A stretch of 64,000 nt of DNA from Planctopirus ephydatiae. GTDB taxonomy: Bacteria > Planctomycetota > Planctomycetia > Planctomycetales > Planctomycetaceae. The position numbers and the translations under genes are program-made. The notes beneath the pieces were generated by a model. That model saw nothing but the letters and a program-made list of their open reading frames with translations. It was not told where the DNA came from and did no database searches. Position 1 is the stretch's first letter. Every line of letters starts with the position of its first letter. The stretch covers positions 3,745,501 to 3,809,500 of the forward strand of contig NZ_CP036299.1 of the NCBI RefSeq assembly GCF_007752345.1, given 5' to 3'. Positions 8,609 through 17,374 of the stretch are shown here, one piece after another.

Positions 8609-10003
8609 TTAAGTTGGGAGTTCGTTCTCAGCCAACTGATTCTCGGCATCAGCCGGCAAGCCCGCCAGAACTGGCTGATCGATCGATCCCATCGAAGGCT
8701 GAACAGACAATGGTCGAAACGTGGGTTCAACCACACCGGAACTCATTTTTGGTACTGTCGCTAGAATCAAAAGACTCGCTCCCCGGGCTGCTGTGGAGAC
8801 TGCGAAAACCCAAAGGTATGCCTCAATGGTGACATCCATCGATCGCAGCATGAACGTCCCGATCAAAGAGCCTGCCAGCAAAGCTGCATTATTCGCCACG
8901 TTGTAAATCGTGAGCGTTCCGGTACGTTCATGCTCCGGAATAGCCTCCAGAAACAGCAACGTCACTGCCAGTTCGTAAGCTGCCCAGGCCGTTCCAGCCA
9001 GGATCTGAACCAGCACCAGCCAGCCATAATTAAAGCTGACATCCCAGGCAGCCGCGAGAGGTGTAATGCAGATGGCACCAATCCATAAGAGTTGCTGGGC
9101 ACCCACTTTTTTGGCCAGCCGCCCCCAGTATGGCAATGTTAAAAACTTGGCAACAAACGAAGTTCCAATCAATATCACATACTCAATGTACGTCAGCTTC
9201 AATCCGTTGAGCATGTAGGGCACAAAGAACGGCCCTGAGATACAGACCCCCACCTGCATACAGACCACAAACAACAACAGCCGCCCTGCCCTTCCCTGAC
9301 CAAAACTCATGGCTCTTTGCATGAATGGCAGATCATCGACCAGTCGCACAGGCTGGGGTTCACTCTTGCGAGAGAGGCAGAATGCCGAAATCACCCGGCT
9401 GATCCCCGCGATCAGAAACAGCAGAACATAAGCTCTGGTCGGCGCTGCGGAGGATGTACCCGCCTGAAGGATAAACCCTCCAGCCAGAAATCCTGCCAGC
9501 GTCATCGCCTGGCTGAAGCGCGCCCGCTTCGCAAAAAAATGAGGACGTACAGACTTAGGAACGACGGCCCCCATCCAAGTGTTCCATGCCGGGCCGGTCG
9601 CCAGACTGGTGGCCCAGTAAACCGATGTAATGAAGAGTGCCTGCCACTGAGAAATCGCTCCGTACGTCGCCGCAACGATCAATGGAATGAAGCACGCGGC
9701 CTGAATCGAAGCATTGAGCATGACCCATAACTTGTTCGACTTCAGAATTCGAATCGCTGCTGGCGAAATCAGTTGCAGCACGCTCCCCAGAAATACGGGA
9801 ACGCTCGCAATCAAGCCTGCAAAGACATCGCCCAGCCCAGCCGCCAGGACGAAAGCAGGAACATACGTCTCGCCGATTCCAACCATCACTCCGTAGGAAG
9901 CGCCATCACCCATACTCGCAGCCAGATCACGACGGACAGGCTGTCTGTCTGAAGAGACGTTCTCCACCGGGGACACAGGACGATTCGAGGTCGCGGCGAT
10001 CAT
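8609..10003 (-). CDS. MFS transporter
   Basis: A major facilitator superfamily permease with about 12 hydrophobic segments over roughly 465 residues. Helices begin around YGVMVGIGETYVPAFVLAAGLGD. The inter-helix loop between the halves is basic and polar (LSRKSEPQPVRLVDD), and residues in the first half (WNTWMGAVVPKSVRPHFFAKR) resemble the MFS A-loop region. I chose ATG 10003 because upstream codons to 10201 would overlap the preceding gene and look non-membrane. Substrate unknown. It reads in the same direction as the unknown gene at 10144-10494, so they may share a transcript. Confidence 0.85.
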   Translation of the reverse strand: MIAATSNRPVSPVENVSSDRQPVRRDLAASMGDGASYGVMVGIGETYVPAFVLAAGLGDVFAGLIASVPVFLGSVLQLISPAAIRILKSNKLWVMLNASIQAACFIPLIVAATYGAISQWQALFITSVYWATSLATGPAWNTWMGAVVPKSVRPHFFAKRARFSQAMTLAGFLAGGFILQAGTSSAAPTRAYVLLFLIAGISRVISAFCLSRKSEPQPVRLVDDLPFMQRAMSFGQGRAGRLLLFVVCMQVGVCISGPFFVPYMLNGLKLTYIEYVILIGTSFVAKFLTLPYWGRLAKKVGAQQLLWIGAICITPLAAAWDVSFNYGWLVLVQILAGTAWAAYELAVTLLFLEAIPEHERTGTLTIYNVANNAALLAGSLIGTFMLRSMDVTIEAYLWVFAVSTAARGASLLILATVPKMSSGVVEPTFRPLSVQPSMGSIDQPVLAGLPADAENQLAENELPT

Positions 10004-10143
10004 GTCGGCAGGCTTAGCCAAATCGTCGGGGAGGCATCGGTGAAAAACCGAATCGCAACTTTGGTGGAAACAGACCCCGACGCCACCAGACAGCGTTCTA
10101 TCACATCCCCCGGAATCCGAAAAGTTACCCACACTGGCCAGAT

Positions 10144-10494
10144 TTATGGCTGATGAATTTCCACAGGCAGAAAGCGACAAAAACCAAATCGACTTAAACA
10201 CTGGTTGATGCGATCGATCCGTTCAGCCAGAACTTCGCCGGCCAGAACTCCACAAATGAGACTACCAATGACGAGGACCGCCACCTCTGAAACAGCGTGT
10301 GGCAGCCCCAGATCTTTCGCATCGACGTAGATCTCATCGACGCTGCAATACTCGCCAAACTTCTGTCCCGAATAATGAAATTCGGCTCCGCAAAAATCGG
10401 GGCTCCATTCGTAATCAAACGGACCGAAGACACGCCCGCGATGTCGAATCCAGATGCGATTATCGTCGATCATCAGTGCGTGTCGCTGGCTCAT
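10144..10494 (-). CDS. Small unknown protein, planctomycete type
   Basis: About 116 residues. The N-terminal half is a compact aromatic-rich segment (IWIRHRGRVFGPFDYEWSPD, then FHYSGQKFGEYCS) that I recall from conserved hypothetical proteins of planctomycetes. The C-terminal half includes one hydrophobic stretch (VAVLVIGSLICGVLAGEVL) that could be a membrane helix. No function is assigned. It lies 140 bases upstream of the MFS gene. Confidence 0.78.
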   Translation of the reverse strand: MSQRHALMIDDNRIWIRHRGRVFGPFDYEWSPDFCGAEFHYSGQKFGEYCSVDEIYVDAKDLGLPHAVSEVAVLVIGSLICGVLAGEVLAERIDRINQCLSRFGFCRFLPVEIHQP

Positions 10495-10876
10495 CGAACC
10501 ACCCCGCCCTCGCAGACTTCATCAGTCTCTAATCACCCGTCAGTCTAACTTGATCCGCAGCTCGCGCTCAGGGACTTACCGGCTGGACCATCGTGATGCA
10601 TGGCGACTGCAGCAGCGCCCTTGATCAACAGAAGCATCGCCTGCATTCAATCAACTCAAATGCTCCTGGTTGATTCGTACGAAATTGGGCTCAATCGAGG
10701 AAGTCCAGTTTGACAGCCACCAGTTTTTTGAAGTCACAGTGGTCGCGTTGACAGGGGACTCTCACTCGTCACTGCTGAAGCATCGCATGCTTTTCGAAGC
10801 GATCGCCCGAACTCAACTGACACTTTCGTACTGGCGATCAACATTCGTTGGATTGACGATCAGCCTCAAAGAACCT
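10495..10876. other. Intergenic, no gene seen
   Basis: About 380 bases between two minus-strand genes. A plus-strand frame at 10670-10981 runs into the DUF454 gene and has no family resemblance. No hairpin or repeat stood out. Confidence 0.4.
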
Positions 10877-11485
10877 TTAACCCACTTTTTTGCTGGGGAA
10901 TTCTTCAAATTGTACCAGCGAAACTGGCTGTCGGCGTGGGGATGGCAGGAGCAGGATGACCATAATGCCAATGCCCGCTAATCCCATGATCAGCCATTGC
11001 ATCGGAGAGCTAATGCGACCTGACAGCAGGGTGAGCGTCACCATCAGCAGGACAACTCCCACAGCACCCAATTTTACCCTGAAACTTACGCCCCGGTCTC
11101 GCTCCCATTTTTGCAAAAGCGGCCCTGAAAAACGGTGCTGATGCAAGCGAAGGTACAGTTCGGGAGATGACCGGTAGAACAAGAAACTGGCCAGAATGAG
11201 AAAGGGAGTCGTCGGCAACACCGGTAGAAACACGCCTGCAATGGCTAAACCGATACAACTGACTCCACCCACCTGAAAAACAATTCTCCGTATCCCGGAA
11301 GCAACCACTATCGGATGCCTGATTTCTGCACAGATACCAACGACATCCTCAGCCTCGTTTTCTTCCTGATCCACCAGAAACGGGCGAATCTCCAATTCAC
11401 TGCAGGATGTTCCGTCATCAGCAGGTGATGGTGAGCACAACGCAGTCGACATCCCGCTTTCGGCATTCTTGGGAACTGTCCACAT
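10877..11485 (-). CDS. DUF454 (YbaN-like) membrane protein
   Basis: The C-terminal 120 residues match the DUF454/YbaN family: hydrophobic helix with GLAIAGVFLPVLPTTPFLIL, then FLFYRSSPELYLRLHQHRFSGP, then two more helices. The signature VLPTTPF and the SP-x-L-H motif are intact. An N-terminal region of about 70 residues is polar and atypical. The start is uncertain: ATG 11485 has a GAAGG-like site, but ATG 11452 and a TTG at 11566 are alternatives. Inner-membrane location is likely; the molecular function of the family is unknown. Confidence 0.85.
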   Translation of the reverse strand: MWTVPKNAESGMSTALCSPSPADDGTSCSELEIRPFLVDQEENEAEDVVGICAEIRHPIVVASGIRRIVFQVGGVSCIGLAIAGVFLPVLPTTPFLILASFLFYRSSPELYLRLHQHRFSGPLLQKWERDRGVSFRVKLGAVGVVLLMVTLTLLSGRISSPMQWLIMGLAGIGIMVILLLPSPRRQPVSLVQFEEFPSKKVG

Positions 11486-12238
11486 GGGTGCTGCCTTCAC
11501 ACTGAAACTAGAAACTCGCGTCACAATTGATCTTAGAACCACGCTGCCATTTTTCACGATGCCCAAGTCGTGTCTATTGGCCGTGAGAAGTCACGGAAGA
11601 GCCCGAAATCACTTAAAAAATCATCTTTTTTGGGGGCCTTGAAACGTTGTGAGCCAGCCGAGGTTGCGAGTCAGCCACAACTCGAAGCCCACAATGGACT
11701 TTCCCATGGCGTAAAATGCAGACAATTCAACTGTAAAGGCTGATCCACAAAGTTTCTCTCGACCTGTCAGAAATTGAACTCCTGAGAATTATGGGCTGCA
11801 ATTTGTGTTTTCAGCGATTTTCAGGTATCTCCCTGAGAGATCCCTGAGTTACAGATTTCCACCACTGTCGAAGTATTGCCAGAAACTTTTTCCGTATTCC
11901 GACGGGTCACAGCAAAAAAATCATAATAATTTCTCGATGACGGCCACGAGTCAGACTTGCTCATTGACCCAGCATGATTATAGTGACCGCGCCCGGAAGA
12001 CCGAACTGTGATTGTGTATGGCTGGCGACCGACTTTGATGTTCTCTCGAAAATTCTCAATTTTCGGCCAACAGATGAGCCTTGACATCGACGGTCTGCTC
12101 GAATACCAGTGGCAGGAAATCTTCCGACCTGCGATACGATGATCAATTGTTATTAACATCACAATGTGACTCAAAACTCGTCAGATCGGACTTTGAGTCA
12201 ATACAGGAACGACACCAATAGGATTGAGGTTCGTATTC
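11486..12238. other. Long intergenic region, no gene seen
   Basis: About 750 bases between divergent genes, more AT-rich than the flanks, with no supported reading frame. Promoters for both neighbours should be here, but I could not place them with confidence. Confidence 0.4.
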
Positions 12239-12571
12239 ATGAGCTTGGCAGTATTGGCAGTCTCGCCAGACACGTTGAATCCTCTGTTCGCAGCCTCGTG
12301 GACTTCGGAATTCGATCTTCCCTTCATCACCTCGCCCGTCTGCGCCCGCGATGAAGACGAGGATGAGGATGAAGACATTGATGACGAAGAAGACGATGAG
12401 GATGATGAATTCGACGATGAAGACGTCGATGACCTCGACGATGACGATCTCGATGACTTCGATGACGAAGAAGACTTCGATGACGAATACGATGACGATG
12501 ATTTTGATGACGACGATGATGACGACGACGATGATGATGATGATCTCGACGACGACGATGATGACTACTAA
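12239..12571 (+). CDS. Small, extremely Asp-rich protein, possibly exported
   Basis: About 110 residues. A hydrophobic N-terminus (MSLAVLAVSPDTLNPLFAASW) may be a signal peptide. The last 75 residues are almost entirely Asp and Glu, broken by single hydrophobic residues (DDLDDDDLDDFDDEED pattern) and ending in Tyr. Both Asp codons and both Glu codons are mixed, so it is not a plain DNA microsatellite. ATG 12239 has GAGG at 8 bases; the TTG at 12224 would add Arg and Phe, giving a better signal peptide. Calcium or cation binding is an inference from composition. Strong hairpins follow. Confidence 0.6.
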   Translation: MSLAVLAVSPDTLNPLFAASWTSEFDLPFITSPVCARDEDEDEDEDIDDEEDDEDDEFDDEDVDDLDDDDLDDFDDEEDFDDEYDDDDFDDDDDDDDDDDDDLDDDDDDY

Positions 12572-12612
12572 TCTTCGAAGTCTCAGCGAACGCTGTGACC
12601 TTCAATGAGATT

Positions 12613-12660
12613 GAACACAGCGCCGGAATGGTGTTCAGCCTGCTGAAGCTTTGCAGGCTG
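12613..12660. repeat. Two adjacent hairpins downstream of the Asp-rich gene
   Basis: Hairpin one pairs GAACAC (12613-12618) with GTGTTC (12631-12636). Hairpin two pairs CAGCCTGC (12636-12643) with GCAGGCTG (12653-12660). They lie 40 to 90 bases after the stop at 12571 and about 100 bases before the strong terminator. Confidence 0.55.
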
Positions 12661-12765
12661 GGCTTCCCACAATTGATTGTGATCGCCTTAGGCCACTGCG
12701 AATCGATGGTTTTCGAGCTGGAATATTTCCCTCCCGCACTGTTTGAAATTAAGACTTGATGTTTT

Positions 12766-12810
12766 CTCAGGGAGAGTCTGCCGTTTTGCAGACTCTCCCT
12801 GAGTTTCTTA
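12766..12810 (+). terminator. Strong intrinsic terminator
   Basis: A perfect 16-bp stem (CTCAGGGAGAGTCTGC at 12766-12781 with GCAGACTCTCCCTGAG at 12788-12803), a 6-base loop and a following TTTCTTA. It would end transcription from the Asp-rich gene before the purine nucleoside phosphorylase gene. Confidence 0.85.
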
Positions 12811-12891
12811 TTTCACCTTCTTTGCTCTACTCGTTAATAGCTCATCTGGCATTTCATTCGCCTGTTGAGCAGAACTCATCCGGAAATCGAG

Positions 12892-13719
12892 ATGTCCGAA
12901 CTGAAATCACGCATTGACCAGGCCACTGCCAAAATCTCCCAGCTCTGGCAAGGTGAACCTGCCGTAGGCATGATTCTGGGAACTGGTCTGGGTGGTCTGG
13001 CGGAACAAATCGAGCAGGATATCGCTATTCCTTACAGCGACATTCCTCACTTCCCTACCTCGACAGTGAAATCTCATGCAGGTCGGCTGGTTTGCGGACG
13101 CCTGCGCGGCATTCCTGTCGTCGCCATGGAAGGTCGATTTCACTACTACGAAGGGTACTCTCTCGAACAAGTCACTTTTCCGGTGCGCGTCATGAAGGCC
13201 ATGGGAGTGAAAACACTCCTTGTGACCAACGCTGCCGGCGGCATCAATCCGCAATTGGATCTCTCGGATGTGCTGATTATCGAAGATCACATCAATCTCA
13301 TGCCCGAAAACCCCTTGCGTGGCCCTAACGATGAAGAGTTGGGCCCTCGTTTTCCTGACATGAGCCACCCCTATGATCGCCAGCACATGGAAGTCGCCCG
13401 CCAGGTGGCACTGGAACTTGGGATAAATTGCCCCAAAGGTGTGTTTGTCGCAGTCAGCGGCCCGAACCTGGAAACCCGTGCTGAATACCGCATGCTGAAG
13501 CTCATGGGAGCCGATGTCGTGGGGATGTCGACCGTTCCGGAAGTGCTCGTCGCAGTCCATGCGGGCTTACGTGTTCTCGGCTTCTCTGTCGTGACGGATC
13601 TCTGCCTACCTGATGCTCTGGAACCGGTGGAACTGAATAAAATTCTGGAAGTGGCTGCACTTGGCGGTGCCAAACTGGCCCGCCTCATCCCCGAGATTCT
13701 GCCACGCATCATCCTCTAG
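12892..13719 (+). CDS. Purine-nucleoside phosphorylase
   Basis: A trimeric-type (PNP/MTAP family) purine nucleoside phosphorylase of about 275 residues that cleaves inosine and guanosine with phosphate. Visible motifs are the phosphate-binding GTGLGGL near residue 30, [28 protein letters not shown] (base-binding region), [14 protein letters not shown] and the [10 protein letters not shown] segment. Start ATG 12892 (MSELKSR) is preferred to a TTG at 12865. A short gap of about 27 bases leads to the SDR gene, so the two may be co-transcribed. Which purines it prefers cannot be read here. Confidence 0.95.
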   Translation: MSELKSRIDQATAKISQLWQGEPAVGMILGTGLGGLAEQIEQDIAIPYSDIPHFPTSTVKSHAGRLVCGRLRGIPVVAMEGRFHYYEGYSLEQVTFPVRVMKAMGVKTLLVTNAAGGINPQLDLSDVLIIEDHINLMPENPLRGPNDEELGPRFPDMSHPYDRQHMEVARQVALELGINCPKGVFVAVSGPNLETRAEYRMLKLMGADVVGMSTVPEVLVAVHAGLRVLGFSVVTDLCLPDALEPVELNKILEVAALGGAKLARLIPEILPRIIL

Positions 13720-13746
13720 CCACAGCACCTCAGGAGACCTTTCGAC

Positions 13747-14508
13747 ATGATCCTCGATCTCTTTCGGCTGGATCACAAGGTCGCTTTGATCACAGGTGGT
13801 TCCAGAGGGTTGGGAGCGGCCATCTCTGTAGCGTTGGCAGAAGCTGGTGCAGATATCGTCTGTGTCTCAAGAACCTCACCCACACAGGCACATATTGAAA
13901 AAATCCTCTCTGTGGGCCGACGTTTCCACTTCCTCCCTTGTGATCTCAGTAATCAGGCAAACCGTACTGGTCTTGTAGAAAAAGCCAGATCCATTGCGGG
14001 ATCAATCGATATCCTCGTCAACAACGCGGGTTTAACTGCCCGCTTTCCTCCCGATGAGTATCCTCTTACTCACCTGCAGACCATGCTGGCGGTTCATATT
14101 GAAGCCGCTTTCGATCTCGCCCAGCAGGTCGCCCAACCGATGATCCAGCGAGGCTCTGGAAAAATCATCAATATTGGTTCTGTAATGAGCCATCAGGGTG
14201 GCTGGCAGATCCCGGCTTATGCCATCGCCAAGCATGGGTTGGCCGGACTGACAAAATCACTCTGCAACTCCTGGGCAGCTCAAGGGATCAACGTCAACTG
14301 CATCTGTCCGGGCTATATGCTCACAGAACTCTCAGGCTCATTAGTCAACGATCCTGTTCGAGGCCCGCAGATTCTCAGCCGCATCCCTGCAGGGCGCTGG
14401 GCACAACCCGAGGAACTGGGTGGTTTGTGCGTTTTCCTGGCCTCCACTGCATCCAACTACATGCATGGCAGTATCATCGATATCGATGGCGGATGGCTGG
14501 CACGCTGA
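13747..14508 (+). CDS. SDR-family oxidoreductase (gluconate 5-dehydrogenase / KduD-like)
   Basis: A classical short-chain dehydrogenase of 253 residues. It begins MILDLFRLDHKVALITGGSRGLGAA, with the Rossmann glycine motif TGGSRGLG; NNAG follows near residue 93, and the catalytic YxxxK appears as YAIAKHGL near residue 158 with an upstream serine (IGSVMSHQG). The opening residues resemble KduD and gluconate 5-dehydrogenases, which act on hexonate or uronate keto-sugars; the substrate here is inferred. The gene follows the phosphorylase closely, with AGGAG-like bases before the ATG. Confidence 0.92.
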   Translation: MILDLFRLDHKVALITGGSRGLGAAISVALAEAGADIVCVSRTSPTQAHIEKILSVGRRFHFLPCDLSNQANRTGLVEKARSIAGSIDILVNNAGLTARFPPDEYPLTHLQTMLAVHIEAAFDLAQQVAQPMIQRGSGKIINIGSVMSHQGGWQIPAYAIAKHGLAGLTKSLCNSWAAQGINVNCICPGYMLTELSGSLVNDPVRGPQILSRIPAGRWAQPEELGGLCVFLASTASNYMHGSIIDIDGGWLAR

Positions 14509-14744
14509 GCAGGCGGTTGATCTCGCAAAACAACCCTTGAGGATCAGGTCGATTCCACGTTGAGCTTCGGATCTACTCACAGAAGTTTTTTTCAGACACA
14601 GGCGCCCTTGATTGCGAAATCAAATCGAGAAGACCTCAGAATTGGAACCGAACTCTTCTCTGACTATGCTCAAGAGATGGTGAATACTTCTACCGAAGCT
14701 CGACTTAAAACCCCGAATCTTTATCTCAGGAGGGATACAAACTC

Positions 14745-15539
14745 ATGTGGTCACCAAGAATTCTGCTCGCAACGACCGTATGCCTGATGACCTCATTTTC
14801 GACCGCCATTTGCCTGGCGGAGATCCGTTCGAAAGAGATCGAATATCAGGCTGGCACAGTGAAATCCAAAGGGACGATTTTCTGGAATGATGAGATTCAG
14901 GGACGCCGCCCGGGAGTGCTTGTCGTTCATGAATGGTGGGGGTTAGACGACTACGCCAAAAATCGCGCTCTAAAACTGGCAGAGGCAGGTTACGTAGCTT
15001 TTGCCTGCGACATGTATGGCGAAGGCAAGACCACGCAGCACCCCAAAGATGCCGGCACCATGGCAACCAGTGTACGTTCCAATCAACAGGAATGGCTGGC
15101 CCGCGCAAATGCTGCCCTGGATGTCTTGAAGAAAGACGAGCATGTGAATCCGGAGCATCTGGTGGCGATTGGCTACTGTTTTGGAGGATCGACGGTTCTT
15201 CAACTCGCTTTAAAAGGTAGCGATCTTGATGCCGTTATCTCCTATCACGGTGCACTCCCCAAAGTCACGCCTGAAGAAGCCGGCCAGGTCAAGGCGAAAG
15301 TTCTGGTCTTTCACGGAGCCGATGACGCTTTTATTCCAAAAGAAGTCGTCGAGCAGTTCCAGACTTCATTCAAAGGCCCCGGCAATCAACTCACGTTTGT
15401 TTCCTTCCCGGGAGTACGCCATAGCTTCACGGTCCCTGATGCCGGTAAACATGGTATCGAGGGGATGAAGTACGATGAACAGGCCGACAAAACTTCCTGG
15501 CAGGCGACGCTCGATCTGTTGAGCAAACTGAGCAAGTAA
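14745..15539 (+). CDS. Secreted dienelactone hydrolase-family protein
   Basis: An alpha/beta hydrolase of 264 residues with a signal peptide (WSPRILLATTVCLMTSFS, cleaved around AICLAE). The DLH hallmark HEWWGLDDYAK is present, and the nucleophile is a cysteine (GYCFGGS). The acid is Asp in GADDAF and the histidine lies in GVRHSFTV, so the Cys-Asp-His triad is complete. A good AGGAGGG site precedes ATG 14745. It probably hydrolyses ester or lactone substrates in the periplasm; the natural substrate is unknown. A two-way hairpin follows. Confidence 0.93.
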   Translation: MWSPRILLATTVCLMTSFSTAICLAEIRSKEIEYQAGTVKSKGTIFWNDEIQGRRPGVLVVHEWWGLDDYAKNRALKLAEAGYVAFACDMYGEGKTTQHPKDAGTMATSVRSNQQEWLARANAALDVLKKDEHVNPEHLVAIGYCFGGSTVLQLALKGSDLDAVISYHGALPKVTPEEAGQVKAKVLVFHGADDAFIPKEVVEQFQTSFKGPGNQLTFVSFPGVRHSFTVPDAGKHGIEGMKYDEQADKTSWQATLDLLSKLSK

Positions 15540-15607
15540 TTGACGACACTGATTCACAATGCTTTCCTGAAAGTGAATATCAGACTCCTCGATCACCAGA
15601 AGATAAA

Positions 15608-15639
15608 AGGCCCGGAAGTTCGTAGTAACTTCCTGGCCT
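15608..15639. terminator. Bidirectional terminator between convergent genes
   Basis: A 13-bp stem with one mismatch (AGGCCCGGAAGTT and AACTTCCTGGCCT) with a 6-base loop. T-rich sequence follows on the plus strand (GCTTTATT) and AAAA precedes on the left, so it can serve both the hydrolase gene and the DUF151 gene. Confidence 0.8.
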
Positions 15640-15665
15640 GCTTTATTCAGTCAATAGTCATTTGA

Positions 15666-16067
15666 TCAGCCAGTCACATCCTGAAGAACCGATTCTGTCA
15701 CATAGATGGGTAAAAATGGTTGATAATGCACGGCCAATGCGATGGCATCACTGGGCCTGCTATCAATCTCAATCAGTTCCCCCTGTTGGCGAATACGAAT
15801 AGATGCATAATAAGTGTGATCCTCCAGATGATTGATCACCACATCCTGCACTTCAGCTCCCAATTGCTCGGCAATATTCTTCAGCAGATCATGAGTGAGT
15901 GGCCTGGGTGGCACATCACCGCGCACACGCCGGTCGATGCTGGTCGCTTCAAAAAGGCCTATCAGAATCGGGAAGGCTCGCGAGCCATCGACTTCCTTCA
16001 GATAAATGACCTGCTGATCATTGATCTCGCTGATGATGATCCGCACAAGTTCCATCTGGACAAGCAC
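15666..16067 (-). CDS. Bifunctional nuclease family protein (DUF151)
   Basis: A DUF151 / BFN-domain protein of about 133 residues. Conserved features are MELVRIIISEINDQQVIYLKE at the start, the FEATSIDRRVRGDVPPRPLTHDLL segment and the acidic IEIDSRPSDAIALAVHY motif, which is the most conserved part of the family. Some relatives show RNase and DNase activity; a role in stress or cell-cycle control is also proposed. GTG 16067 is chosen because GGAG lies six bases upstream; ATG 16055 and GTG 16082 are alternatives. Confidence 0.9.
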   Translation of the reverse strand: MLVQMELVRIIISEINDQQVIYLKEVDGSRAFPILIGLFEATSIDRRVRGDVPPRPLTHDLLKNIAEQLGAEVQDVVINHLEDHTYYASIRIRQQGELIEIDSRPSDAIALAVHYQPFLPIYVTESVLQDVTG

Positions 16068-16141
16068 AGCCTTCTCCCTCACTCAAACATCTGCCATTCG
16101 CTTCGGCATTATATTCTCACAGGATCCCTGCCAAAAACAAC

Positions 16142-16180
16142 CTTGCCCGGTCAGCAAATGAAATTGCTAACCGGGCAAGC
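16142..16180 (-). terminator. Intrinsic terminator of the 16227-16670 gene
   Basis: Near-perfect 15-bp stem (CTTGCCCGGTCAGCA with TTGCTAACCGGGCAAG), followed on the minus strand by TTGTTTTTGG. It lies about 50 bases past the stop at 16227. Confidence 0.85.
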
Positions 16181-16226
16181 GATGAATCATGGCTTTTCTG
16201 ACAGTCTCAAAGCTGTCAGATTGTCT

Positions 16227-16670
16227 CTAGTGACCTGCAAGCATGTCGGACATCTGCTTCGCCAACTCCGGGCCCACGGTCTGGACGATTTCACGGGCTT
16301 TGCTCAGAGCAGTTTCAGCATCGCTATAGGTTGTCAGGAAGCTCAGTGCAGCCGCCACTGCCACTGCAGATGACGAACCACCACTGGAAGCGCTGACTGT
16401 GGGTTTACGCCCGGGCTTGGCTCCAGTCTTCTTCTTGGCAACCTTCTTGGTTCGCTTTGGTACTGGCTTGCCATCGGCAGCCAACATCGACTTACGAACC
16501 TGACCAATGGCGGCAGCAGGATTGCTACCCCATTCCCAACCGTCGTACTGCGACTCAATGCTACTCTTCACCTGAGCGTTGGTGGCCTTTTCCGGCCCAC
16601 CCAAGGCAATGATGGTTTCCCGATAGAGAGCAGACTTATTGATCGAACTGTCAAACTTTGCCTTAGCCAT
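16227..16670 (-). CDS. Small protein with a basic, AT-hook-like linker; function unknown
   Basis: About 147 residues in three parts. Residues 1-70 are a polar helical domain with conserved-looking aromatic positions (YDGWEWGSNPAAAIGQVRKSML). Residues 71-95 are very basic (KRTKKVAKKKTGAKPGRKPT); the GRKP core resembles an AT-hook, although the classical RGR is absent. The C-terminal 50 residues are Ala/Ser-rich and helical. A good AGGAG site precedes ATG 16670, and a strong terminator follows. Nucleoid or DNA binding is an inference from composition. I do not recognise a family. Confidence 0.75.
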   Translation of the reverse strand: MAKAKFDSSINKSALYRETIIALGGPEKATNAQVKSSIESQYDGWEWGSNPAAAIGQVRKSMLAADGKPVPKRTKKVAKKKTGAKPGRKPTVSASSGGSSSAVAVAAALSFLTTYSDAETALSKAREIVQTVGPELAKQMSDMLAGH

Positions 16671-17374
16671 GAGAATCTCCTGAGAAGCAACTGCTCACAT
16701 TTTTTGCGAGTCAGCACTAGAACATAATGACTGGAAATATCCCCCAGAATGCTGCCACAACCTGCGGGAACCTGATCACAACTCAGCAACTTCATGAAAC
16801 ACTATCAAGAGTGCTGGTATTGTCATTTACTATAGTGCAGCCCAATCGTTCATTTTGCAAGCCTATCTGGCTACTGAATGACTAGCCAATTGCTTTTAGA
16901 GGATTTTCCGGTTTATCTAACGACTACTTGCTGCTGCCAATCAACAAAATCCGACTTAACCAACTGAATCGAGCCCTTTGTTCCCAATTAAGTACTACGA
17001 CTACAAAAACACTTGAATAAACTATAGACACACAGACTTACTGTTCACAATTACCCTGCTGGTAATAAGCGTGGAAGAGTTTGACTCTTCCCGTCGCTGT
17101 CAAGCATTCAACCGAAGTTCTTAGCAGTCTGACCCGGCTTCACTCCCCTTATCAGGGAAACAAAGGTCTGATATTTACACTAAGCAGATCAGGTGTTGTT
17201 TTGGCAGACTTTACCAGTAAGCCTTCGCCATCAAAACGTGCGGCATAGCCAGTCACCTTAGGATAGATTGGGTGTGCCAGTTTCTCAACAGCCCATTTTC
17301 AGGTGGAGAACTTCATAGCACGAGAGGGTCATGTACAGCTTGGCAGATACAGACACTGCTTGGGAAGAAACCCA
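16671..17374. other. Long AT-rich non-coding stretch with two hairpins
   Basis: About 700 bases without a supported gene, AT-rich in its centre (16800-17040). It holds a hairpin ATTACC/GGTAAT (17050-17066) and another at 17068-17098 (stem GGAAGAGT/ACTCTTCC). See the findings. Confidence 0.5.

Noticed and set aside
10670-10981. 103-codon plus frame in the DUF454 region
   Set aside because: It runs into the opposite-strand DUF454 gene and has no good start.
12327-12605. Arg/His-rich minus frame and Met/Thr-rich plus frame over the Asp-rich gene
   Set aside because: Both are other-frame readings of the GAT/GAC/GAA repeats; the Asp-rich frame has the ribosome site and signal-like start.
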